Assembly (NCBI GenBank): GCA_035263865.1
Contig: DATFQX010000228.1
Location: 47,133-111,132 of the forward strand
Length of the DNA: 64,000 nucleotides
Direction: 5' to 3'
Source: VAZQ01 sp035263865
GTDB lineage: Bacteria > Pseudomonadota > Alphaproteobacteria > Rhizobiales > Xanthobacteraceae
Both the position numbers and the translations under genes were made by a program. Shown piece after piece: positions 8,201-17,063 of this stretch (position 1 is the first letter of the stretch; every line of letters starts with the position of its first letter). The notes below the pieces were generated by a model. The model was given only the letters and a program-made list of their open reading frames with translations, was not told the origin of the DNA and searched no databases.

Positions 8201-9280
8201 ATGGCTGGATCAGCGGGCAAGGTCGCGCTCATCGCCGGTGTAACCGGCCAGGATGGCGCTTATCTCTCCGAATTTCTTCTCTCCAAAGGATATGTGGTCC
8301 AGGGCGTGAAGCGCCGTTCTTCGTCCTTCAACACCGAGCGGATCGACCACTTGATTCATGATCCGCACGAGGAGGGCGTTTCCTTTCATATGCATTACGG
8401 CGATGTGACCGACGCCACCAACATCATACGGATCGTGCAGGAAACGCAACCCGACGAGATCTACAATCTTGCCGCGCAGTCGCACGTGCAGGTATCGTTC
8501 GAGACGCCCGAATACACGGCCAATGCCGATGGACTTGGGACGCTGCGCCTACTCGAGTCAATTCGCATCCTCGGCCGGGAAAACAAGACCCGCTTCTATC
8601 AAGCGTCGACCTCCGAGCTGTTCGGCAAGGCCCAGGAAAGCCCGCAAAGCGAGACGACGCCGTTCTATCCGCGCTCCCCTTATGCGGCCGCGAAGCTTTA
8701 CGCGCACTGGATCACGGTGAACTACCGGGAAGCGTACGGGCTGCATGCCTCGGCTGGCATCCTCTTCAACCATGAGAGTCCGATCCGAGGCGAAACCTTC
8801 GTCACGCGCAAGATCACGCGTGCAGTCGCCTCAATCGAGTGCGGGCTGCAGCAGAAGCTGTTCCTCGGCAATCTCGATGCTCGCCGTGACTGGGGCCACG
8901 CACGCGATTTTGTCGAGGGGATGTGGTTGATCTTACAACAGGATAGGCCGGACGATTACGTGCTCGCGACCGGCGAGAGCCACTCGGTGCGCGAATTCGT
9001 CGAAAAAGCCTTCAGCCATATCGGCAGAACTATCGTGTGGCGCGGCAAGGACGTCGAGGAGAAGGGTATCGACAAATCCACGGGCGAGGCGCTGGTCGAG
9101 GTGGATCCGCGCTATTTCCGGCCGACAGAGGTCGATTGTCTCGTTGGTGACCCGAGCAAGGCGCGCGCCAAACTGGGTTGGCGACACAGGACGACCTTTG
9201 ACACGCTCGTGGCAGACATGGTGCAGGCAGACAAGGTCGCGGTCCGCGACGAGCGGGAACGTCGAAATCGCCACGGCTGA
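8201..9280 (+). CDS. gmd: GDP-mannose 4,6-dehydratase
   Basis: Converts GDP-D-mannose to GDP-4-dehydro-6-deoxy-D-mannose, the entry to GDP-fucose, GDP-rhamnose and perosamine. The 359-residue protein from ATG 8201 has all GMD hallmarks: LIAGVTGQDGAYLSEFLL, VKRRSSSFNTERIDHL, NLAAQSHVQVSFE, ASTSELFG, YAAAKLYAHW with catalytic Tyr and Lys, GILFNHESPIRGETFVTRKI, and ARDWGHARDFVEGMW-type text (here DARRDWGHA). Length is normal. The GDP-mannose it needs would come from manC in the same locus. No GDP-fucose synthase (fcl), rmd or per gene is in the window, so the final sugar is undefined. Confidence 0.95.
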   Translation: MAGSAGKVALIAGVTGQDGAYLSEFLLSKGYVVQGVKRRSSSFNTERIDHLIHDPHEEGVSFHMHYGDVTDATNIIRIVQETQPDEIYNLAAQSHVQVSFETPEYTANADGLGTLRLLESIRILGRENKTRFYQASTSELFGKAQESPQSETTPFYPRSPYAAAKLYAHWITVNYREAYGLHASAGILFNHESPIRGETFVTRKITRAVASIECGLQQKLFLGNLDARRDWGHARDFVEGMWLILQQDRPDDYVLATGESHSVREFVEKAFSHIGRTIVWRGKDVEEKGIDKSTGEALVEVDPRYFRPTEVDCLVGDPSKARAKLGWRHRTTFDTLVADMVQADKVAVRDERERRNRHG

Positions 9281-9292
9281 AGGTTCCACTTC

Positions 9293-10597
9293 ATGCGAAT
9301 AGCAATGTTTGGTACGGGCTATGTCGGACTGGTCTCCGGTGCATGTTTTTCGGACTTCGGCCACGTCGTAACCTGCATCGACAAGGATGCAGAGAAGATC
9401 CGAACACTTCAAAGCGGAAAATTGCCGATTTTCGAACCTGGGCTGGACGCGCTCGTCGCCAGCAACGTCGCAGCCGGGCGCCTGTCCTTTTCGAGCAGAT
9501 CGGCAACGGCGATTCGCGCCGCCGATGCCGTATTCCTGGCGGTAGGTACGCCCTCGCGACGGGGCGATGGATTTGCCGATCTCTCGTATGTTCATGACGC
9601 CGCGGCCGAGATCGCCGCTGAAATCGCAGGCTTCACCGTTGTCGCCATAAAATCGACGGTTCCGGTGGGAACCAATGACGACGTCGAGACGATCATTCGC
9701 AAGCTGTGCCCGGATGCGGATTTTGCTGTGGTGTCAAATCCGGAATTCCTACGCGAGGGGGCAGCAATCGAGGATTTCAAACATCCAGATCGCATCGTGG
9801 TTGGCACCGATGACGAACGGGCGCGCCTGGTCATGCGCGAAGTGTACCGGCCGCTTTTCATCAACGAAACGCCAATTCTCTTCACCGAACGCCGCTCCGC
9901 GGAACTCATCAAATATGCGTCCAATGCGTTTCTTGCCACGAAGATCACCTTCATCAATGAAATGGCTGACCTTTGCGAAAAGTGCGGCGCAGACGTGCAG
10001 GAGGTCGCACGCGGAATGGGACTCGACCGCCGCATTGCAGCGAAGTTCCTGCACGCGGGACCCGGTTTTGGAGGCTCGTGCTTTCCCAAGGATCTCGCCG
10101 CGCTCGCCGCGATCGGTCAGCGCTACGACGTGCCGAGCAGCATCGTGGCGACGGTGATGGCGGTGAACGATGGCCGCAAGCGCGCAATGGCCGCCAAGGT
10201 GTTGGCGGCCTGCGGTGGCTCGCTTGATGGCAAGATCATTGCGGTGCTGGGCCTGACCTTCAAACCCAACACCGACGACATGCGCGAGGCACCCAGTCTC
10301 GTGATCGTGCCGACCCTTGAGGCGCATGGGGCGCGCGTGCGCGCATATGATCCTCACGGCATGGCGGAAGCGCGCAAGCTGATGCCGCGGCTCGAGACTG
10401 CGGCCGACCCCTACGCTTGCATTGAAGGTGCAGACGCAATGCTCATCCTAACGGAATGGGATCAATTCCGAGCACTCGACCTCGATCGGGTAAAAAACGC
10501 CCTACGCAGCCCGATCGTCGTCGATTTGCGCAATATCTACATGCCGAGTGACGTTGCTGCGAACGGTCTTACCTACGTCAGCGTCGGGCGAGGCTGA
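9293..10597 (+). CDS. ugd: UDP-glucose 6-dehydrogenase
   Basis: Oxidises UDP-glucose to UDP-glucuronate with two NAD+. The 434-residue protein has the N-terminal Rossmann motif MFGTGYVGLVSG, the STVPVGTNDDVE strand, SNPEFLREG, a central KYASNAFLATKITFINE helix and the catalytic cysteine in GFGGSCFPKDL, followed by LGLTFKPNTDDMREAPS in the C-terminal domain. It starts 12 bases after gmd and is likely the last gene of that run. It ends four bases from the converging end of manC. Its product would feed the UDP-glucuronate epimerase at 15909. Confidence 0.96.
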   Translation: MRIAMFGTGYVGLVSGACFSDFGHVVTCIDKDAEKIRTLQSGKLPIFEPGLDALVASNVAAGRLSFSSRSATAIRAADAVFLAVGTPSRRGDGFADLSYVHDAAAEIAAEIAGFTVVAIKSTVPVGTNDDVETIIRKLCPDADFAVVSNPEFLREGAAIEDFKHPDRIVVGTDDERARLVMREVYRPLFINETPILFTERRSAELIKYASNAFLATKITFINEMADLCEKCGADVQEVARGMGLDRRIAAKFLHAGPGFGGSCFPKDLAALAAIGQRYDVPSSIVATVMAVNDGRKRAMAAKVLAACGGSLDGKIIAVLGLTFKPNTDDMREAPSLVIVPTLEAHGARVRAYDPHGMAEARKLMPRLETAADPYACIEGADAMLILTEWDQFRALDLDRVKNALRSPIVVDLRNIYMPSDVAANGLTYVSVGRG

Positions 10598-10601
10598 GGG
10601 C

Positions 10602-12020
10602 CTATCCGCGTCCGTAGAGATCGTCCAGGCGAACGATGTCATCATCGCCCAGATAGCTCCCGACCTGCACCTCGATCAATTCGAGCGGGATCTTGCCGGG
10701 GTTGGCGAGGCGATGAATGCTCCCGATCGGGATGTAGACCGATTCATTTTCGTGCACGCTGCGCACGTCGTCGCCGAGCGTGATCTCGGCCGTTCCCCTC
10801 ACCACAACCCAATGTTCGGAACGATGGAAATGCTTTTGCAGCGAGAGCTTGCTCCCAGGCTTCACGACAATGCGTTTGACGCGATAGCGCGGGGCGCTAT
10901 CGACATCTTGGTAGTAGCCCCATGGGCGGTAAATGCGACGATGCTCGACCGCCGCGCGATGGTTGTGCGCCTTGAGCCGCTCGACGAGTGCCTTCACCTG
11001 CTCGGCCTTCGCGCGCGCGCTGACCAGCACGGCGTCCCCCGTGGATACTACGATCACGTCGTCGAGCCCCACGACCGTGGTGAGCACCGATTCCTCCGAA
11101 CGCACCAAGTTGTTGTGGCTGTCGAGCATGACGACGGGGCCGTCCGTCGCGTTGCCAGCGGCATCGCGATCGAGAACGTCCCACACCGAGCTCCAGCTGC
11201 CGATATCCGACCAGCCCAAGTCGGTAGGGACTACGGCTGCGAGCTTGGTGCGTTGCATGACCGCATAGTCGATCGACTTCTTGGGCGCACGCGCGAAGGG
11301 CTCGCTCGCGAGCCGCAGGAAGTCGAGGTCGCGCGTGAGGCCGCCAACTGCGGCTCTCGCCGCCTCGGCCATGGCCGGTTCAAACCGCTCGATCTCCGCG
11401 ATCATGGTGGCGGCGTGGAAGAGAAAATTCCCGCTGTTCCACAGATAGCGTTGCGCGACGTAATTCGCAGCGGTGACGGCATCGGGTTTTTCCACGAATG
11501 CCTCGACCGCGCGAGCGGATGCGCCATTGAGCTTTTCGCCGGGGCGGATGTAGCCGTAACTTGTCGCAGGATGCGTGGGCTCGATACCGAAGGTCACGAT
11601 GCGTCCTGTGGCGGCCGCAGCCGCGGCATCCCGGCATGCTGCGCGAAACTCCTCGGGCTTGCGTACCACGTGGTCGGCTGCGAGCACCAGTACGAGCGCA
11701 TTGTGATCGCGTTCGGCCGCCAGCACGGCGGATACCGCAACCGCGGGGCCCGAATCGCGGCGCATCGGTTCGAGCACGATGTCAGCTTCGACGCCGCGCT
11801 CGCGCAATTGCTCGGCCACCACGAATCGGAAGTCGGTGTTGGTGATGACGATCGGCCTGCCGAACAATTCGGGATCGGAAATGCGCCCAAGTACCTGTTG
11901 GAACGTCGACCCCTCGCCTACAAGAGGGACAAACTGTTTCGGCATGCTTTCGCGCGAGACTGGCCACAGCCGTGTTCCCGCGCCGCCGCACATGATCACC
12001 GGGACGATTTGAATCGACAT
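10602..12020 (-). CDS. manC: Mannose-1-phosphate guanylyltransferase/mannose-6-phosphate isomerase
   Basis: Bifunctional enzyme of 472 residues that makes GDP-mannose and may also interconvert fructose- and mannose-6-phosphate. The N-terminal nucleotidyltransferase has CGGAGTRLWPVSRESMPKQF and the FVEKPD motif. The C-terminal cupin (type II PMI) has RPWGYYQDVD, LSLQKHFHRSEHWVVV with metal-binding residues, and EVQVGSYLGDDDIVR. The start at ATG 12020 gives the standard N-terminus. It is the last gene of a minus-strand operon after the isomerase-glycosyltransferase fusion and the tviB-like gene. It should supply GDP-mannose to the dehydratases on the opposite strand. Confidence 0.96.
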   Translation of the reverse strand: MSIQIVPVIMCGGAGTRLWPVSRESMPKQFVPLVGEGSTFQQVLGRISDPELFGRPIVITNTDFRFVVAEQLRERGVEADIVLEPMRRDSGPAVAVSAVLAAERDHNALVLVLAADHVVRKPEEFRAACRDAAAAAATGRIVTFGIEPTHPATSYGYIRPGEKLNGASARAVEAFVEKPDAVTAANYVAQRYLWNSGNFLFHAATMIAEIERFEPAMAEAARAAVGGLTRDLDFLRLASEPFARAPKKSIDYAVMQRTKLAAVVPTDLGWSDIGSWSSVWDVLDRDAAGNATDGPVVMLDSHNNLVRSEESVLTTVVGLDDVIVVSTGDAVLVSARAKAEQVKALVERLKAHNHRAAVEHRRIYRPWGYYQDVDSAPRYRVKRIVVKPGSKLSLQKHFHRSEHWVVVRGTAEITLGDDVRSVHENESVYIPIGSIHRLANPGKIPLELIEVQVGSYLGDDDIVRLDDLYGRG

Positions 12021-12099
12021 TGAAGATCCCTGGGTGGTCGCGACAGTTCAAGCGGCCCCGGCGCAAAACGTCAAGGCCGGCATTAACCAAGAATCAAGG

Positions 12100-13377
12100 T
12101 CAAAGCCGCCAAATCTCAACACCGGCGGGCTTTTTGAGCGGATCGAGCGCTCCTTTGACGTCCATCACCAGCCCGCGGCCGTTTTTGAGCAGACGCGCAA
12201 TCAACTGCCAACCTGATTTGCGATAAACGTCGTGCGCCACCGCAAGCACGACCGCATCCGCGGGTTGCGGCTCTTTCTGCAACGTGAGTCCATACTCCTT
12301 GAGCGCCGCCGCGTCGTCGGCAAGAGGATCACTCACCTGAACGGATACGCCGAACGACTGCAATTCACGGATGATGTCGATAACCTGCGAATTCCGGATG
12401 TCGACGACATTTTCCTTAAACGTCAATCCGAGCACTGTTACTCGCGGGGCTTGTGTGCCGGTTTTCAAGAGACGGCGTAGGCACTCGCGCGCGACGCGTA
12501 TCCCGATGGAGTCGTTGATGCGGCGACCGGCGAGAATCACGTCCGGATGATAGCCCCCCTTTTGCGCGCGAAAGGTCAAGTAATAGGGATCGACGCCGAT
12601 GCAGTGGCCGCCGACGAGGCCCGGGGTGAAATTGATGAAATTCCATTTGGTCGCAGCCGCCGAAAGTACCTCGCCGGTATCGATATCGAGTTGGTGAAAG
12701 ATGGCGGAGAGCTCATTCATGAAAGCGATGTTGAGGTCGCGTTGTGCATTCTCGATCACCTTGGCCGCTTCCGCGACCTTTATCGAAGGCGCCTTGTGGA
12801 GGCCGGCCGTTACGACCGAGCCGTAGACCCCAGCGACGATGTCGAGCGTGCGGGCATCCTGACCAGCCACGACCTTTGTAATTGTCTCAAACCGATGAGC
12901 CCTGTCACCCGGATTGATCCGCTCGGGCGAATATCCCACGGTGAAATCGCGGCCGGCGGACAGACCCGAGACCTGTTCGAGAATTGGCAGGCAATCTTCC
13001 TCCGTTGCGCCGGGATAGACGGTGGATTCGTAGACAACGATGTCGCCCTTCTTCAAAGCCTTACCCACCGTCGCCGAGGCGCGCAGCAAGGCCGTCAGGT
13101 CCGGTCGCCGCGCCTGGTCGATTGGGGTCGGTACCGTCACGATGAAGAAATCCGCGACCGAGAGTTCGGCCGGATCAGACGTGAAGACGAGAGTGGAATG
13201 GCCCAGATCATGTGCCTCGACCTCGCGCGTGCGATCGTGGCCAGCCTTGAGTTCGCGGATGCGTGCGGTATCGATATCGAAGCCGATCACGGGCGTACCC
13301 TGTCGGCCGAACGCAACAGCGACCGGCAGCCCGACATATCCGAGACCGATGACGGCGAGCTTGCGACCGTGCGGCAC
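12100..13377 (-). CDS. tviB: UDP-N-acetylhexosamine 6-dehydrogenase (TviB/WbpA type)
   Basis: Nucleotide-sugar dehydrogenase of 425 residues, probably oxidising UDP-GlcNAc or UDP-GalNAc to the uronic acid. The start is a GTG at 13377, immediately before the Rossmann strand LAVIGLGYVGLPVAV; no better upstream start exists. Conserved parts are TVPTPID, YESTVYPGATEEDC, GYSPERINPGD, the helix KVIENAQRDLNIAFMNEL and catalytic cysteine GLVGGHCIGVDPYYL. These features separate it from the UDP-glucose dehydrogenase at 9293. It lies between the fusion gene and manC on one minus-strand operon. With the 3-dehydrogenase and aminotransferase at 17064-19256 it fits a WbpA-B-E type pathway to 3-amino-uronic acids. 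Confidence 0.92.
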   Translation of the reverse strand: MPHGRKLAVIGLGYVGLPVAVAFGRQGTPVIGFDIDTARIRELKAGHDRTREVEAHDLGHSTLVFTSDPAELSVADFFIVTVPTPIDQARRPDLTALLRASATVGKALKKGDIVVYESTVYPGATEEDCLPILEQVSGLSAGRDFTVGYSPERINPGDRAHRFETITKVVAGQDARTLDIVAGVYGSVVTAGLHKAPSIKVAEAAKVIENAQRDLNIAFMNELSAIFHQLDIDTGEVLSAAATKWNFINFTPGLVGGHCIGVDPYYLTFRAQKGGYHPDVILAGRRINDSIGIRVARECLRRLLKTGTQAPRVTVLGLTFKENVVDIRNSQVIDIIRELQSFGVSVQVSDPLADDAAALKEYGLTLQKEPQPADAVVLAVAHDVYRKSGWQLIARLLKNGRGLVMDVKGALDPLKKPAGVEIWRL

Positions 13378-13445
13378 GATCTACCTTAGTGAAACCCCGA
13401 CGCGGGCCTTCTTACCCCGCGCCCAGCGCCGTTCGCAATGGACCT

Positions 13446-15728
13446 TCAAGCCATTTGCGCAAGCAAGTGCTGATAGAGCGCGATCACGTCGCGGCCAATA
13501 CGCTGGCTCGAAAAATTCCGTTCGACAAGTTCGCGGCCGGCCTTACCGAATTTGCGCCGCAGTTGGGGATCGCGTGCGAGCCGATCGATGGCGCCGGCGA
13601 GCGCCTCGGGATCCTCGATGGGGACCAGAAGCGCGTTGAGGTCCGCGCGCGCGATATCTCGGCATCCGGGCACGTCAGTTGCGACCAGCGGCCGCCCGCA
13701 GGCAGCCGCTTCCAACAGGCTCAGCGGCAAGCCCTCACGGTGCGACGGCAGAACCGCGATGTGCGCGCATGCCCACAATGCACCTATGTCCTCTACGAAG
13801 CCCAGATGTTTGACATTGGGCCGCCGCGTCCACGCCTCGATCTCCTGCGGCGGAATCGAGGTCGGATTGGCGGGGTCCGGTAGCCCCGCTATGAGGAGCC
13901 GGATGTCGCGGCCGCGCCGGACTAGCAACTCGTGCGCTGCGACCAGCGTGCGTATGCCCTTGGACGCGAGCAAGCGTCCCACGAATGCGACCGTGATCGG
14001 GTCCGCTGGTTCAGGGGCTGGCCTCATCGTCTCGACGTCGACACCCGACCCGGGAATGAGCGAGATTCGGTCTCGATCCAAGCCGAGCCGCTCGATCACC
14101 GCGCGGTCGTCGAGGTTTTGTACCAGCACGGCCGCCCGGGAGCGGTTGAGCAGCGCTCGCAATGTCGGCTGCAAGACCGCGCGTGCCGTACGGGCCTTCG
14201 GTGTGGGGTCGGTGAACAGGGTTCCAAGCCCAGTCATCGCATTGAGGCAAACGATCGGTAGGCCGATGGCTGCCAGCGAGCCGACGACAGCTCCTGGCAG
14301 CGCGACGTGATGGGCGAGGTCCGGCCTGAGATCGCGATAGAGCTTGCGCACTGCGCGCACGATCCGAATCAGATCGCGCGGATCGAGGCTGCCGCGCCGC
14401 CAAGGAACACCATGCAGCTGAAACCCTTCAGCTTCGATTGCACCACCATGGCGATCAACGCGGGTTGCAACGTGCACCTCGAACCCCGCGTTGCGCGCCG
14501 CGCGCGCCATCGGAAGCCGGTGCGAGATGAAGTACCAATCCTCGGTTACGAGATAGATCACACGCGGCGCCGAGGCGCGCCTTTTGGGTCCAGCAGAGGC
14601 GACTCCCGCACTGGCAGGGCGCACATGAGAGAGCTCCGCGACTGCGCCGATGATGTGATAGAGACTGGTGGCGCGCGCCGGCTCGATGATGAAAACATCG
14701 TCGGCGCCGAGTTGATCGAACCAGACGCCTTCAGCCGGCGTGGCGAGGAAACGTCGCAGGCCTTTGATCGCCGCGGCAATATCCGCCGCGGAACGATGCC
14801 GCGCGAGATAGGCGCGAATCCGTTCCGCTTGCGCCCACAAGCGTGCGACCGGATCATGGATACGGCCATCGACGAGCACGGCGTTGACGGCCACCCCACG
14901 GCGCGCATCCAGCCCGAAAGCGTCGGCGAAGGCGATCAGCCGCGGCGTTGCCTCAGGCGCCTTCCGCCCCGTGAGTTGCGCCCAACGCTGGAGCAGAAAT
15001 GCCCATTCGTAATGGTGCCCAGGCTCACGGATGAGTCCTTCCACGCCCGGCGCCGGCGACCAGTCGGCCGCAAAGAACTCGCCTAAGGCGCCGTTCGACG
15101 GATCAATGAATTTTTCGAGGCAAAGTGTCGCAATCCCGTCGGCCATTCTGCGCCAAGCCGGATCAGCGTCGATGGCAAGCCAGGCGAGCGCGGATTCGAG
15201 CAAGTGCATGTGTGGATTCGAGCGCTGCGGAAGCCTCCCGTTCCGATCCTCGAGAAATCCGCCGAGCGGGTGGGCATACGACTGCTCGAGCCTTGTGCGC
15301 AGCGCCACAGCGTAGCCTCGCCACCCCTCTGCTTCCCCGAACGTACGATGACCGCTCGCAAACGCGAGCAGGGCGAAGGCCTGATCATATAGATCGAACG
15401 CTGTGTCGCCGACCTTGCCATCAAGGTCAACCACGGAAACGACCGTTGCGTCGGCAGCGATGAAGTGCTGGCGGAAATAATCGAGTGCGTGGCGCTGGGC
15501 CTCGCGCCAGGGGCCACGCCAGCCAAGCCGGCCGGCTTCGCAATAGGAGAACGCTTGGCGGGCGATCACCCGGGCGCGATGCGGCAGTGGCAACGGCCTT
15601 CCGTCAAGGCTGATTGCTTCGTGAAACCCGCCGCGAACGCGATCCGCACCTTGCTGCCACCATAGCGGGAGCGCCACATCGAACAGCCATCGGTTGAGCG
15701 CGGCAGCCTCGGCCGCGAGATCACTCAT
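13446..15728 (-). CDS. Fusion: AGE-type sugar isomerase (probable PMI) + family 4 glycosyltransferase
   Basis: A single uninterrupted frame of 760 residues from ATG 15728 (an in-frame TTG lies at 15752). Residues about 1-370 form an (alpha/alpha)6-barrel of the N-acylglucosamine 2-epimerase family, with NPHMHLLES and EPGHHYEWAFLL histidines near the active site. The Sinorhizobium meliloti mannose-6-phosphate isomerase belongs to this family, so the domain may make mannose-6-phosphate. Residues about 386-760 are a complete GT-B glycosyltransferase of CAZy family 4: VIYLVTEDWYFISHR, FVGRLLASKGIRTL, and the E-x7-E motif EGLPLSLLE. An Ala/Gly/Ser/Arg linker joins them. It leads an operon with tviB and manC. 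Loss of a stop between two genes would give the same arrangement. Confidence 0.88.
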   Translation of the reverse strand: MSDLAAEAAALNRWLFDVALPLWWQQGADRVRGGFHEAISLDGRPLPLPHRARVIARQAFSYCEAGRLGWRGPWREAQRHALDYFRQHFIAADATVVSVVDLDGKVGDTAFDLYDQAFALLAFASGHRTFGEAEGWRGYAVALRTRLEQSYAHPLGGFLEDRNGRLPQRSNPHMHLLESALAWLAIDADPAWRRMADGIATLCLEKFIDPSNGALGEFFAADWSPAPGVEGLIREPGHHYEWAFLLQRWAQLTGRKAPEATPRLIAFADAFGLDARRGVAVNAVLVDGRIHDPVARLWAQAERIRAYLARHRSAADIAAAIKGLRRFLATPAEGVWFDQLGADDVFIIEPARATSLYHIIGAVAELSHVRPASAGVASAGPKRRASAPRVIYLVTEDWYFISHRLPMARAARNAGFEVHVATRVDRHGGAIEAEGFQLHGVPWRRGSLDPRDLIRIVRAVRKLYRDLRPDLAHHVALPGAVVGSLAAIGLPIVCLNAMTGLGTLFTDPTPKARTARAVLQPTLRALLNRSRAAVLVQNLDDRAVIERLGLDRDRISLIPGSGVDVETMRPAPEPADPITVAFVGRLLASKGIRTLVAAHELLVRRGRDIRLLIAGLPDPANPTSIPPQEIEAWTRRPNVKHLGFVEDIGALWACAHIAVLPSHREGLPLSLLEAAACGRPLVATDVPGCRDIARADLNALLVPIEDPEALAGAIDRLARDPQLRRKFGKAGRELVERNFSSQRIGRDVIALYQHLLAQMA

Positions 15729-15908
15729 GTGAGCGGCCTCGATGAGCGACAAGCCGAGATCATCGCGCTGTGGTGCACACCGACCATTGTTCGCAGGCCC
15801 TTGGCATTTTCGGTTTTATACTGCACCAAGCGCCATCAGCCGAGCGCAAACGGCGCGATGGCGGTTCGCCGGACGAGGCCATAATCGCATCCGTTGAAGG
15901 GAGCTAGC

Positions 15909-16919
15909 TTGAGGGAGCCTATTCTTGTCACCGGGGCCGCCGGGTTCATCGGCATGCATGTCGCGCGCCGCCTGATAGCGGACGGGCATGATGTGGTGGG
16001 TGTCGACAACCTCAATGCTTATTACGATCCGCACCTGAAGCAGGCCCGCATCAAGGAGCTCGAGGCGTTCTCGAAGTTCACATTTGCGAGGATCGACATC
16101 GCGGACCGACAATCGATCGCCGATTTGTTTGTTGCGCATCGGTTTCCCGCCGTCGTGCATCTCGCCGCGCAAGCCGGCGTGCGCCATTCCCTGATCGATC
16201 CACACGCCTATGTCGATGCCAATATCGCGGGCTTCCTCAATGTGCTTGAGGGGTGCCGGCACGCGGAATGCCAGCATCTCGTTTATGCCTCCTCTTCCTC
16301 AGTCTACGGCGCCAACAGCCGCGTGCCGTTTCGCGTTTCTGACAATGTCGACCATCCCTTAAGTCTCTACGGCGCCACCAAGAGGGCAGACGAGCTGATG
16401 GCCCACGCCTATGCCCATCTGTTTGCCCTCCCGGCGACGGGTCTGCGATTTTTCACGGTCTACGGCCCGTGGGGCCGTCCGGACATGGCCATGTGGCTGT
16501 TCACCGAAGCGATCCTCGAGGGTCGACCGATCAAGCTCTTCAACAGCGGTCACATGCGCCGGGACTTCACCGATGTCGATGACGCGGTTGAAGCGGTCGT
16601 GCGGCTCGTGCGGTGCCCGCCGGCGGCGAATCCTGCCTGGTCCCAGAATGACCCTGCAACCAGTCCGGCACCTTGGCGGATCTACAACGTCGGCAATAGC
16701 AAACCGGTCGAGGTGACCGAGGTCGTGCGGCTCATCGAGGAGGCCCTCGGAAAACCAGCGGTCCGGGAGCTGCTTCCGATGCAGCCAGGCGACGTCCCGC
16801 AGACCTGCGCGGACGCCGCCGACCTCGAACGCGCCGTCGGTTTTAGGCCCAACACACCGATCGGCGAGGGCATCCGCCGTTTCGTCGACTGGTTCCTCAA
16901 GTTTCGCCGAAAGGCCTGA
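15909..16919 (+). CDS. NAD-dependent epimerase, probable UDP-glucuronate 4-epimerase
   Basis: Extended SDR epimerase of about 336 residues. The preferred start is the TTG at 15909, which has an AAGGGAG ribosome-binding site six bases upstream; an alternative TTG lies at 15894. The protein opens ILVTGAAGFIGMHVARRL and continues GVDNLNAYYDPHLKQAR, a phrase typical of UDP-glucuronate epimerases (LpsL, CapI). The active site has ASSSSVYG and YGATKRADE, with later FFTVYGPWGRPDMA and DFTDVDD. It probably converts UDP-GlcA from Ugd into UDP-GalA. A UDP-N-acetylglucosamine 4-epimerase role is possible but less likely from these motifs. It is divergent from the minus-strand operon. Confidence 0.9.
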   Translation: MREPILVTGAAGFIGMHVARRLIADGHDVVGVDNLNAYYDPHLKQARIKELEAFSKFTFARIDIADRQSIADLFVAHRFPAVVHLAAQAGVRHSLIDPHAYVDANIAGFLNVLEGCRHAECQHLVYASSSSVYGANSRVPFRVSDNVDHPLSLYGATKRADELMAHAYAHLFALPATGLRFFTVYGPWGRPDMAMWLFTEAILEGRPIKLFNSGHMRRDFTDVDDAVEAVVRLVRCPPAANPAWSQNDPATSPAPWRIYNVGNSKPVEVTEVVRLIEEALGKPAVRELLPMQPGDVPQTCADAADLERAVGFRPNTPIGEGIRRFVDWFLKFRRKA

Positions 16920-16979
16920 CATAAAAGTTCCGATAACGGGCCGGGGGATGTAACTCTTTGATTCAAAACGTGTCCACAG

Positions 16980-16992
16980 CCCCGTGCCGGGG
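16980..16992. repeat. REP-like GC palindrome
   Basis: CCCCG-TGC-CGGGG hairpin followed by GCATC, between the epimerase and the Gfo/Idh/MocA gene. It resembles the longer palindromes at 28183, 35545 and 61001 (core CCGG...CCGG followed by CATC), which are of a type common between genes in Bradyrhizobium relatives. Confidence 0.5.
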
Positions 16993-17063
16993 CATCGCCA
17001 GCGGCCTTCCGGCGTGCTAGGAGGGATTCGCTTCGCGAGCCGGAACGGGGAACCTCGTCCATC

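Noticed and set aside
10548..12023. A 491-codon plus-strand frame
   Set aside because: It is antisense to manC, whose protein is clearly recognisable; the plus-strand translation has no domain and mirrors high-GC codon structure.
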